Assembly (NCBI GenBank): GCA_021199975.1
Contig: JAJQHF010000187.1
Location: forward strand, 1 to 8,842
Length of the DNA stretch: 8,842 nucleotides
Direction of reading: 5' to 3'
Source: Candidatus Gastranaerophilales bacterium
Lineage (GTDB): Bacteria; Cyanobacteriota; Vampirovibrionia; Gastranaerophilales; Gastranaerophilaceae
Shown here piece after piece: positions 1-7,142 of the stretch. Below the pieces are notes generated by a model. That model did no database searches and was not told the origin of the DNA. It saw only the letters and a program-made list of their open reading frames with translations. Position numbers and translations under genes: made by a program. Position 1 is the first letter of the stretch, and every line of letters starts with the position of its first letter.

Positions 1-184
1 ATATTGTATAATTTAAGATTATTTTTAGCAAGAGAATTTATTGAAAATTTTTTATTTTTTGATTATGTTGATTATGTGTTGTTTATGTTAAGTATTGTAA
101 AAATGTTTGTTTTTTATTTCTGTCATGTAGCAATATTTTAGATTTAGGATATTTAAAAATACGGGTATGTATCTGTGAGGAACT
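1..184. other. T-rich leader upstream of the four-gene cluster, no gene seen
   Basis: I see no coding region or RNA gene here. The stretch is very AT-rich with long T runs. It holds a perfect TATAAT near the edge (7-12), three copies of TTATGT (63-68, 72-77, 83-88), and a GAGGA Shine-Dalgarno-like stretch (177-181) just before the first gene. It is probably the 5' regulatory and leader region of the downstream cluster. An upstream ATG at 166 meets a stop after three codons and is not a start. Confidence 0.6.
7..12 (+). promoter_or_regulatory. Candidate -10 box (TATAAT) for the four-gene cluster
   Basis: This is a perfect match to the sigma-70 -10 consensus. A -35 box would lie outside the window, so only half of the promoter can be judged. 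If it is real, transcription would start near position 18-20 and leave a leader of about 165 nt. In DNA this AT-rich, a chance TATAAT is common, so support is weak. Confidence 0.3.
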
Positions 185-1306
185 ATGGTCTATAAATTAG
201 GGGTTCAAAATCAAAATATTAACAGTATAAATACTTTATCTTTCGGTAAAAAAGATAAGGTTAAAGATGAAGATATTAAATGGGTAAATGATGCACATTT
301 ATTATGTGAAGAAAAGAAAAAGCATCCGATAACCACGGCAGTTAAAATACAGACCGATAAACTGACAAAATCGGTTACGGAATATCCTAAAAAAGGATTT
401 AAAGGCAGTAAAAATGCTAATTTTTATGAGTTTTTGTCAATGGGCATGGTGCCTTATTTAATAGGCAGCGGAACAATGATGGCTGTATTTAATTTGGCAA
501 GTAAATTTTTTGATACTCCTGCAGCCGTAAATGCTTCAAAATTAGGAAAGAAAATGGGGATTGGTGTTGTTTTGTACGGACTTGGCAAAACTTTATCAAA
601 AAAATTAATAGAAACACCCGTTAATTTAAAATACGGCATAGACGTTAATTTACCATATGATAAAAAAAATAATGAACTACCTGATGATGATAATAAAGAT
701 GATTTAGTTTCACATGAATACCATAAAGCGTACGAAAGTGTAGATTTCCCCCGTTGGGATCAGTTTTATGACAATGAATTTTACGGACCTGACAGAAACA
801 GTTATTATGTAAAAGTCGGTAAAAAAATGGGAATTAATGACGTTGATTTAGAGTATGCCGACCAAAAAGTAAAACCAAAAATTTTGGATAAAGTTGTTAA
901 AACAAAATTATTCTCGACTTTAAGCTCATATTTATGGGCTGCAACCGGTGTCGGAATAGCAATGCAAAAACCTTGGGAAAATTTCGTTGTAAATCCTGTA
1001 AAAAGAGTGAAAAATTGTAAAAATCACATAAAGACGGCAAAGATTGCAAAAGAACAAGGAAGAAATATTGCTAAATATGATAATTTTGCAAAAGATTTCG
1101 GCAAAAAATTTGTTGAAAGTACAAAACAATTTGTTAAGAATGATAGCAAAAGTGCCTCAATCGCAGGCAGAGTGCTTCTTGGAAGTGCAATAGGCATGAC
1201 TTTGTTAGGCAATTTTTCAACTCTTTTTGACTTTAATAATAAGGGGGCTAAAGCTCAGGCATCAACTTCGTTGATTGATGAAAGTAAAGAAAAGGTAGTA
1301 TGTTAG
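185..1306 (+). CDS. Multi-pass membrane protein of unknown function, first gene of the cluster
   Basis: I do not recognise this 373-aa protein. There is no signal peptide. The first ~75 residues are polar, Asn/Lys-rich, and carry a TLSFGK motif at residues 17-22. Hydrophobic segments lie near residues 80-104, 123-136, 241-261 and 325-345, so an integral membrane protein is likely. Between the second and third segments is an acidic, aromatic-rich loop (about 155-208) with DDD and several Tyr/Trp. The parts VGKKMGI (211-217) and YLWAATGVG (249-257) have counterparts in the next gene, which points to a shared module. The C-terminus is polar and ends in Cys. The ATG at 185 follows GAGGA with a short 3-nt spacer. 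The next gene begins 1 bp after this stop, so the two are probably cotranscribed and translationally coupled. No enzymatic motif is visible. Confidence 0.85.
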   Translation: MVYKLGVQNQNINSINTLSFGKKDKVKDEDIKWVNDAHLLCEEKKKHPITTAVKIQTDKLTKSVTEYPKKGFKGSKNANFYEFLSMGMVPYLIGSGTMMAVFNLASKFFDTPAAVNASKLGKKMGIGVVLYGLGKTLSKKLIETPVNLKYGIDVNLPYDKKNNELPDDDNKDDLVSHEYHKAYESVDFPRWDQFYDNEFYGPDRNSYYVKVGKKMGINDVDLEYADQKVKPKILDKVVKTKLFSTLSSYLWAATGVGIAMQKPWENFVVNPVKRVKNCKNHIKTAKIAKEQGRNIAKYDNFAKDFGKKFVESTKQFVKNDSKSASIAGRVLLGSAIGMTLLGNFSTLFDFNNKGAKAQASTSLIDESKEKVVC

Positions 1307-1307
1307 T

Positions 1308-3644
1308 ATGTCGAATTTATTAAATGCATATGTTTCAAATCAACCAACGGACAGACTTATAAAACAAGAGTCTGAAACTTCGTTTGCATACAATAATAAA
1401 AATAAAGTTAAGCCTATGCAGGCTAAAGGAGAATTGCTCCCTTCAAGAATAATCGGTTCTCCAATCGAATATGCAAAAGATTTAAAAAAAGATATTATAA
1501 GCATAGGTAAAGGCGCTAAAGGCAAGGCTAATGACCATGAACTCGGCAGAATTAATGATTTAGCCATGAAAATAGGTTCTTTAGCTTTAGCTTCATATTT
1601 ATTTATTAAAAATCCCTTAAAATTAAGCAAGTCAATGGAATTTGTCGGATTTGGAACATTTTTTGCTTCAATGGCACTTTGGCCAAAGCTGGCAATACAA
1701 GCGCCAATAAAAGCTATGACCGGTGTTGATATACATCAAAAATATGTTGACTCTCAGGGTCGTAAAAAAATGCTATATCAAGATCCTCAATATGATTTAA
1801 CCGATTTATATTCAAGAGAAGATTTGGATAAAATCGGGAAAAAACTTGATATTGATGAAAATATAGAAGACAGAGATTCTCATATAAAACAAGAAGCTAA
1901 AAAGAAAGCGGTGCAGGGTAACACTTTATGGATGATGACAGCAGGTTTTGCAACTCCTATAATGAGCGCTTTGGCTTGTAACAGGTTAGAAAAACCTATT
2001 AATAATGTTATAGAAAAAGTTGACTTAGCTTCCTCAGAAAAAGCAATGAAAAACGGGAAAAAGAGTATATTCTCAAGAATTAAGCAATTTGTTTCCAATA
2101 AATCATTTGAAAAATACCTTTCGCAAAATTCAGATAAAGCTTTGGATAGTGAGACGATATCTCAATTAGCCTCCAAAATTGGCGATAAAACAGAGTCGCC
2201 GGTAGTAAGAGATTCTATAAAACAAGAGTTATCTTCTCTTAAAAATAGTGTGAAAATTGATGAAACATTTGTAAAAGATGCTTTAGGGGGTAAAGTTTCA
2301 GAAGAAATTGCAGCTATGTCACCCGAACAAAAAGCTTTATTCGATAAAGCAGTAGAAAATAAATCCTTTAGTCAAATTGCAAGAATTTTGTCTAAAGCAA
2401 GGGGGAATTTAACGGAAAAACAACAAAGGTCATGCGCAGGCGAATATGTAAAAACTCTTGAAAATGCTAAGAAAAGAGCTGAACAGCCCTCCATTTCTCA
2501 AGTAAAAGATAAAATAAATGCATTAAATAAAAATATCACAGATTACGTTTCTGATAAAAAACTTTTAGATAGATGTGTTGACACAAGAGTCGGGAATAAA
2601 TCAGGTACTTATATCGCAAATCAATGGGGCAGAGTAAGCAATAAGCTTATTAAATCTTTAAAATTAAATAATCAAGAATTAAAGGCTGTTTCCGGCGGTG
2701 ACATGAGTATTATTTATGATAAATTATCAAAGATTTCCGCTGATGATGCTCAGTTTGATAAAATAGTAAATGATTTAATGAAGCTGATTGGTGATTACGA
2801 ACAAAAAACAGGCAGTGAGTTCGTTTCCGCTACGCAGTCTTATTCTTCTGAAATAAGTACAAAAGCAGCTAATAGTTTAAAATCAAACGGATTTACAAAA
2901 TTGGCTGAGAAAATTACTGCTGCCGGAAAGAAAAGTACTGTAGAAAATGTAAAAAATATAGATACTAAAGGAAAAATTCAAGGTGCTCAATCTTCCTTCT
3001 ACAGATTGATGCAGACTCTTGACCTTTCTAAACGTATGAAAAACGGTAACTTTGAATCGCAGCTAAAATCAGTAATGCAAAATAACGGTATTGAAATTAA
3101 AGATGAAACAGTTAAAAAATTAACTCAAGTTTGCAAAGATGTTTTGCATGATGCAACAATATTTGATTATACCGAAAAATTAACATCTTCAAAATATAAT
3201 TTGTCAACGAATGAATATAAAACGGTGATGAATGTATTATTTGGGGAATCGGCAGGCAGTGAAATAAAAGAAAGTATTAAAAGAACAATGGGAGCCGATA
3301 AAGCAGATGATATTCTAAGCGGCTTCCGCTCATATACAAAAGCATTTAAAGAAAAAGTTGCGAACTGGAAAAATGATATGACTCCCGAGTTGGAACGCCG
3401 TGTTACAGACGGAATAACAGACGGCAAGGATGCAGTAGAAAGAAATAATTTATCAGGCAAACAAATTAAAAGCTGGTTCCAGCAAGAAGCTAAAAATACA
3501 TATAATTCACGCAAGTGGTTAAAAATATTTGGCGGAGCAATGGCTGCATTAGCAGCGGCAACTCTTATTACTGATGTTATAATAAGCAAAAAACATAAAG
3601 CAGCAAATGAAGCAGAAACGGAGAAGAAGGTAAAAAATGGCTAA
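1308..3644 (+). CDS. Large membrane-anchored helical protein of unknown function
   Basis: I do not recognise this 778-aa protein. After a polar N-terminus (1-80), hydrophobic segments lie at about 84-102, 110-132 and 204-225. A last one near the C-terminus (about 737-760) is Ala/Gly-rich and is followed by a Lys-rich tail. Between them, about 235-735 is a soluble stretch rich in Lys, Ser, Asp and Glu that reads as alpha-helical, possibly with coiled coils, and has no Cys-pair or nucleotide-binding motif. Residues 134-233 align by eye with the preceding protein: MTGVDI, KIGKKLDI, then LWMMTAGFA and LEKPINN. Residues 1-13 resemble the start of the following GH13 protein. The start has only a modest AAAGG about 12 nt upstream and lies 1 bp after the previous stop, so coupling is likely. 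The 3' end overlaps the next gene by 8 bp. A scaffold or anchoring role would fit, but nothing proves it. Confidence 0.88.
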   Translation: MSNLLNAYVSNQPTDRLIKQESETSFAYNNKNKVKPMQAKGELLPSRIIGSPIEYAKDLKKDIISIGKGAKGKANDHELGRINDLAMKIGSLALASYLFIKNPLKLSKSMEFVGFGTFFASMALWPKLAIQAPIKAMTGVDIHQKYVDSQGRKKMLYQDPQYDLTDLYSREDLDKIGKKLDIDENIEDRDSHIKQEAKKKAVQGNTLWMMTAGFATPIMSALACNRLEKPINNVIEKVDLASSEKAMKNGKKSIFSRIKQFVSNKSFEKYLSQNSDKALDSETISQLASKIGDKTESPVVRDSIKQELSSLKNSVKIDETFVKDALGGKVSEEIAAMSPEQKALFDKAVENKSFSQIARILSKARGNLTEKQQRSCAGEYVKTLENAKKRAEQPSISQVKDKINALNKNITDYVSDKKLLDRCVDTRVGNKSGTYIANQWGRVSNKLIKSLKLNNQELKAVSGGDMSIIYDKLSKISADDAQFDKIVNDLMKLIGDYEQKTGSEFVSATQSYSSEISTKAANSLKSNGFTKLAEKITAAGKKSTVENVKNIDTKGKIQGAQSSFYRLMQTLDLSKRMKNGNFESQLKSVMQNNGIEIKDETVKKLTQVCKDVLHDATIFDYTEKLTSSKYNLSTNEYKTVMNVLFGESAGSEIKESIKRTMGADKADDILSGFRSYTKAFKEKVANWKNDMTPELERRVTDGITDGKDAVERNNLSGKQIKSWFQQEAKNTYNSRKWLKIFGGAMAALAAATLITDVIISKKHKAANEAETEKKVKNG
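3627..3639 (+). promoter_or_regulatory. Shine-Dalgarno and start codon of the GH13 gene
   Basis: AAGG (3627-3630), a 6-nt A-rich spacer and ATG fix the start of the GH13 gene inside the end of the previous gene. The same 13 bases precede and include the deoC start on the other strand (6370-6382), which suggests a favoured initiation context in this genome. Confidence 0.7.
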
Positions 3645-5391
3645 TTACCTTGATAAATATCTTACAATTACACCGGCACCGCAAGTACAAACTACACAAC
3701 CCGTGTCGGATACGGCAGTAAAATCCGCCAGTTATGAAGCGCCGAAAATACAACCTAACGGTACAAATATACTTGAGCGTTTTCTTCAAAATCAAGGAAT
3801 TTCCGCTTCAGTTCAAGTTGCGCCGGTAACCAATTCTCAAACTGCTCCTGTTAATTATAAAAATAATTTAAAAACCAAATTCAAAAATAATGATGCAGCA
3901 ATAATGGGAGTTATTATAAGAAACTTAGGTGCTGAAGATAAGACAGGCAATCAACTTATACGAGAAGGTGACGTAAAAGGTAATTTTAATAATGCAGTTA
4001 ACAGACTGGATGAATTAAAAAATTTAGGTATTAATACATTGCATGTTCTTCCTGTAAATCCTCCGGGCAAAGAAAATGCAATGGGTACAGCCGGTTCTTT
4101 ATATGCGCCTGCAGATTTCTTAAAAATAGATCCTGCTTTGGATGACCCGAATGATCCGAGAGATGTAAAAGAAGAATTTAAAGGTTTCATTGACGAATGC
4201 CACAAACGAGGCATAAGTGTTATGCTGGATTTACCCAGCTGTGCTTCTTATGACTTGTTTAAAGAAAGACCTGAATTAATGGCTTTTGAAAAAGACGGCA
4301 CCCCAAAAACTCCGGGAGGCTGGAATGATATCAGAATGTTTGACCCCTGGAAAGATGAATCAAAACGGGAATTAAATCCTGAATTATTACAAATGCACAA
4401 AGATTTTGTTGATATGTGTATTGATTTAGGGGTTGACGGTATAAGAAGCGATGTTTCAAGAACAAAACCGACCGAATTTTGGGATGAATTAATTAATTAT
4501 TCTCATCAAAAAGACCCTGAATTTGCTTGGCTTGCAGAAAGTTATACTTATGAAGATGCCTCGCCGCAGCTTAATATGAATTATGATAGACCTCAAGATG
4601 CTTTAAGAGCAGGATATGACAGCTATTACGGACAATATCATAATTTCCATGAATGGAACAAAGCTTATGAGTTATATGATTACGTTAGAGAAAATACGGA
4701 TATGTCAAATGAGCTTGATTCCGGAAAATCTGTAATTGGTTCCTTCGGTACTCATGATGATATTTCTATTATGAATCATGGCGGTGTAACATTTACAAAC
4801 CTTGTTTCAGGTTTACAAGCAACTCTTCCGATGTTAAATCCTTATTATTTTGACGGATATCAGTCAGGTGATGATTATATGTATGATTTTGAAGGAACAA
4901 CAGATAAACAAACCGATACGGATTCTGAAGAATGTACTGTTCATAAAGGTAAACCAGATATATTTAACTTCTCAAGACCTTTAATCGGGAAACATCCTGA
5001 ATGCGGCGACTTTATGAAAAATACACTTGATGTTAGAAATAATCCTAAATACCATGATATTTTGACAAAAGGTTCTTTCATTCCAATGAAAGTCGATAAA
5101 AATGAAGATGATCAAATAATTACATATGCACGTCATTTAAATGGAAAAACTCTTCTTGTTGTTGCGAACAGAGATGTAAACTCAAGACAGGGCGGAATAA
5201 TTAATGTCCCAGGCTTAAAAGAAAATCAGAAATTAACAAATCTGTTTAAATCTTATGGCGAAGATTCAACAATTCAAGCGGATAATGATAAATTAAATGT
5301 TGATTTAGGTCCCGGACGTATCCATTTATTTGAAATTGATACACCTGATATTGAAAATTCAGGACTTGAAGTTATGAAACAAAAGCAATAG
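3637..5391 (+). CDS. GH13 (alpha-amylase superfamily) protein with a GlgE-like catalytic core
   Basis: Probable hydrolase or transferase acting on alpha-glucans, 584 aa. Residues 1-80 are a Pro/Thr/Gln-rich non-catalytic extension with no signal peptide, so the protein is probably cytoplasmic. The (beta/alpha)8 barrel starts near 87, with the typical LKNLGINTLHVLPV strand (127-140). The catalytic residues look intact: nucleophile Asp272 in GIRSD with Arg270, acid/base Glu301 in LAESY, and the third Asp374 in GTHDD with His373. A C-terminal beta-domain follows (about 480-570). Motif I is unusual: Asp198 is present, but the usual Asn-His is replaced (LDLPSCASYD). The pattern SDVSRTKPTEFW after the nucleophile and ERPELM after motif I match my memory of GlgE (GH13_3), and the 29-residue spacing from nucleophile to acid/base is the same as in Streptomyces GlgE. 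However, the GlgE N-terminal domain is missing, so true maltosyltransferase activity is uncertain. It overlaps the previous gene by 8 bp. Confidence 0.93.
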   Translation: MANYLDKYLTITPAPQVQTTQPVSDTAVKSASYEAPKIQPNGTNILERFLQNQGISASVQVAPVTNSQTAPVNYKNNLKTKFKNNDAAIMGVIIRNLGAEDKTGNQLIREGDVKGNFNNAVNRLDELKNLGINTLHVLPVNPPGKENAMGTAGSLYAPADFLKIDPALDDPNDPRDVKEEFKGFIDECHKRGISVMLDLPSCASYDLFKERPELMAFEKDGTPKTPGGWNDIRMFDPWKDESKRELNPELLQMHKDFVDMCIDLGVDGIRSDVSRTKPTEFWDELINYSHQKDPEFAWLAESYTYEDASPQLNMNYDRPQDALRAGYDSYYGQYHNFHEWNKAYELYDYVRENTDMSNELDSGKSVIGSFGTHDDISIMNHGGVTFTNLVSGLQATLPMLNPYYFDGYQSGDDYMYDFEGTTDKQTDTDSEECTVHKGKPDIFNFSRPLIGKHPECGDFMKNTLDVRNNPKYHDILTKGSFIPMKVDKNEDDQIITYARHLNGKTLLVVANRDVNSRQGGIINVPGLKENQKLTNLFKSYGEDSTIQADNDKLNVDLGPGRIHLFEIDTPDIENSGLEVMKQKQ

Positions 5392-5401
5392 GTATTATAA
5401 A

Positions 5402-5719
5402 ATGCAAGTATCTTTTACTCCTGTAACACAAAATTATTACAAACCAATGTTTAAAGCCGCTAAAAAGGAAGAAGAGAAACCTTCTTTTAAAATGCCGGCT
5501 AAGGATGAGATGGTTACAGCAAAAGCAAAAAAAGTTTTTTCAGAATGTAGAATTATTGCTTTAGGTGTGGTAATATTGTATTTCGCAATGAAAAGAAATT
5601 TTAAAATTAATAAAGAAGCGGATATTTTGAAAAAAGAGACAGCTAAAAAACTTAAAAAAAGTAAAGCAGCTCTTCCTAAGCCGACTCCTATATTACCTGA
5701 TGCTAAATTCCTTAAATAA
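5402..5719 (+). CDS. Small single-pass, Lys-rich protein of unknown function
   Basis: I do not recognise this 105-aa protein. The N-terminal ~45 residues are polar and contain VSFTP (3-7) and PSFKMP (27-32), similar in style to the SF motifs of the first two proteins of the cluster. One short hydrophobic segment (about 50-63, IIALGVVILYFAM) is followed by a strongly basic tail with many Lys and a Pro-rich end, so it is likely an inner-membrane protein with the tail on the cytoplasmic side. It starts 10 bp after the GH13 stop, with only a weak AGG-type ribosome site, and its codon use looks like that of its neighbours. It is probably the last gene of the operon, since deoC converges from the other strand 8 bp further on. 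It could be an accessory or anchoring subunit; the sequence gives no function. Confidence 0.72.
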   Translation: MQVSFTPVTQNYYKPMFKAAKKEEEKPSFKMPAKDEMVTAKAKKVFSECRIIALGVVILYFAMKRNFKINKEADILKKETAKKLKKSKAALPKPTPILPDAKFLK

Positions 5720-5727
5720 TTATATAT

Positions 5728-6372
5728 TTAAAGGAGTTTAATACCTGAACTTGTTCCAAGCCTTGAAGCACCTGCTTCAATAAGAGAAAGTGCCTGTTCA
5801 TGTGTTTTTATTCCGCCTGATGCCTTTATTTTAACACTGCTGTTTTTTAAAGCCTCTTTCATCAATTTAATATCTTCAACTTGTGCGCCAATTCCATTTT
5901 TAACAAATCCGGTAGAGGTTTTAGCATAATCAGCTTTTGCGGTTTTTATTATTTCACATGCTTTTATTATTTCTTCTTTGGTTAATAAATCTGTTTCAAT
6001 TATTACTTTTAAGGGTATATTTCCTATTGCTTTTTTAACAGTTTCTATATCCTTTTGGGTATAAACAAAATCTTTATCTTTAATTGATTGAACATTTATA
6101 ACCATATCTATCTCATCAGCACCATTTTGAACAGATTTTTGAGCTTCAAATGCTTTTACCTCCGATAAACAAGCTCCTAAAGGAAATCCGACAACGCTTA
6201 CAACTTTAATATTTGTATTTTTTAAAAAATCTTTTGCAAATTTAACATTGCACCCATTTACGCAAACACCTGCAAAGTTATGTTCCTTAGCCTCATTTAA
6301 CAGTTTAATTAAATCTTCTTTTGATGCATCTTGTTTTAACAGAGTATGTTCAATATATTTTTCCAATTCCAT
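5728..6372 (-). CDS. deoC: Deoxyribose-phosphate aldolase
   Basis: Cytosolic class I aldolase (EC 4.1.2.4) that reversibly splits 2-deoxy-D-ribose 5-phosphate into glyceraldehyde 3-phosphate and acetaldehyde, in deoxynucleoside breakdown. At 214 aa it has the normal length for bacterial DeoC. The conserved start IEHTLL (7-12) is present. So are CVNG (37-40), VVGFPLGA (60-67), EIDMVIN (87-93) with the proton-relay Asp89, the Schiff-base Lys151 in YAKTSTGF, the second active-site Lys183 in KIKASGGI, and the phosphate-binding GTSSG (206-210). The start follows AAGG with a 6-nt spacer. It lies 3 bp after the recO stop and is the last gene of the pilT-recO-deoC unit. Other deo genes (deoA, deoD, deoB) are absent from the window, so its regulation is probably not that of a classical deo operon. 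Confidence 0.97.
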   Translation of the reverse strand: MELEKYIEHTLLKQDASKEDLIKLLNEAKEHNFAGVCVNGCNVKFAKDFLKNTNIKVVSVVGFPLGACLSEVKAFEAQKSVQNGADEIDMVINVQSIKDKDFVYTQKDIETVKKAIGNIPLKVIIETDLLTKEEIIKACEIIKTAKADYAKTSTGFVKNGIGAQVEDIKLMKEALKNSSVKIKASGGIKTHEQALSLIEAGASRLGTSSGIKLL

Positions 6373-6375
6373 TTT

Positions 6376-7140
6376 TTACCTTATACTTTCTAAAATCTGC
6401 GTTGTTTTAAATCTTTTAGGTGAATAATATTCTATATACTTTTTAATCAGGTTAATACAGATATCACAAATTTTTTCTGTTGCCAAATCATCATAATAAG
6501 TATGATGATTAAAATCCTCATTCAATAGTGTGTTTAAAAAATCCTTAATTTTATAGGGCATTTTTACTTTTTTACAAATATTATCAGCGCATTTTGCACA
6601 TAGTATTCCTCCATTTTCAACTGAAAAATAAATGTTATTATCTTGAGGAGGTTTCTGGCATTTTACACAGTCATTAAGTTCTAAAGAATAACCTGTTATA
6701 TTCATAATTTTTAATTGAAATCTTATAACCGCAAGCATTGTTTGTTCTTTTGTTTTTGCCTTTGAAATACAATCAAGAAAAGTATAAAACAAATTGTATA
6801 TTTCTTCGCTGTTAGGATCATTTTCGGTTCCGAAATTTGAAACTATTTCACAACAATACATTGCATAGAACAGTTTAGTTATATCCGAACGGAGATTAAA
6901 AAACGTGTTTAATGCTTCTGCCTGACATATAGTATCAAGGTTTCTGCCTTTATTAAGCATCATTTTGTTTGCAACAAGCAAATCCATTCTTCCGCCCAGT
7001 TTGCTGGCAGTTTTTTTAATTCCTTTTGCAATTCCTTTTATCAATCCTTTTTCTTTTGAATACATAACAATAATCTTATCAGCTTCACTTATGCTGTAAG
7101 ATTTCAAATTTATTGCATTTGTTGTAAATTGCTCTCTCAT
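6376..7140 (-). CDS. recO: DNA repair and recombination mediator RecO
   Basis: RecO works with RecR (and RecF) to load RecA onto SSB-coated single-stranded DNA in gap repair. The 254-aa length is normal. The N-terminal OB-fold (about 1-80) shows the family pattern: SEADKIIVMYSKEKGLI, then IAKGIKK and a Gly-Gly-Arg turn (49-51). The C-terminal helical domain contains a four-Cys zinc-binding site, CVKC (158-161) and CAKC (181-184), which is present in many RecO proteins but lost in some lineages. The start fits the family, but no clear Shine-Dalgarno stands before it: the bases upstream are only A and T. It begins 2 bp after the pilT stop, so reinitiation by ribosomes finishing pilT is the likely route. 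Confidence 0.94.
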   Translation of the reverse strand: MREQFTTNAINLKSYSISEADKIIVMYSKEKGLIKGIAKGIKKTASKLGGRMDLLVANKMMLNKGRNLDTICQAEALNTFFNLRSDITKLFYAMYCCEIVSNFGTENDPNSEEIYNLFYTFLDCISKAKTKEQTMLAVIRFQLKIMNITGYSLELNDCVKCQKPPQDNNIYFSVENGGILCAKCADNICKKVKMPYKIKDFLNTLLNEDFNHHTYYDDLATEKICDICINLIKKYIEYYSPKRFKTTQILESIR

Positions 7141-7142
7141 AA

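Noticed and set aside
1..184. A riboswitch or structured leader RNA
   Set aside because: I see no conserved aptamer sequence or GC-containing stems; the region is mostly T and A runs.
3167..3589. 140-codon open frame on the minus strand
   Set aside because: It lies opposite the well-supported 778-aa gene, shows no recognisable family, and reads as an antisense shadow, like the other short frames inside the larger genes.
185..5719. The four-gene cluster as a phage or mobile-element cargo
   Set aside because: No integrase, transposase, terminal repeats, tRNA target or phage structural gene is visible, and the composition matches the flanking housekeeping genes.
5712..5731. AT-only stem (TTAAATA / TATTTAA) between the converging genes, a possible bidirectional terminator
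   Set aside because: Seven A-T pairs with a 6-base loop and no GC would be too unstable, and such stems are expected by chance in this composition.
5763..5780. Perfect inverted repeat (8-base arms, 2-base centre) 43 bases after the end of the small cluster gene
   Set aside because: It lies inside deoC, where the codons for Ile-Glu-Ala-Gly-Ala-Ser of a conserved segment create it, and no T run follows on either strand, so an intrinsic terminator is not supported.
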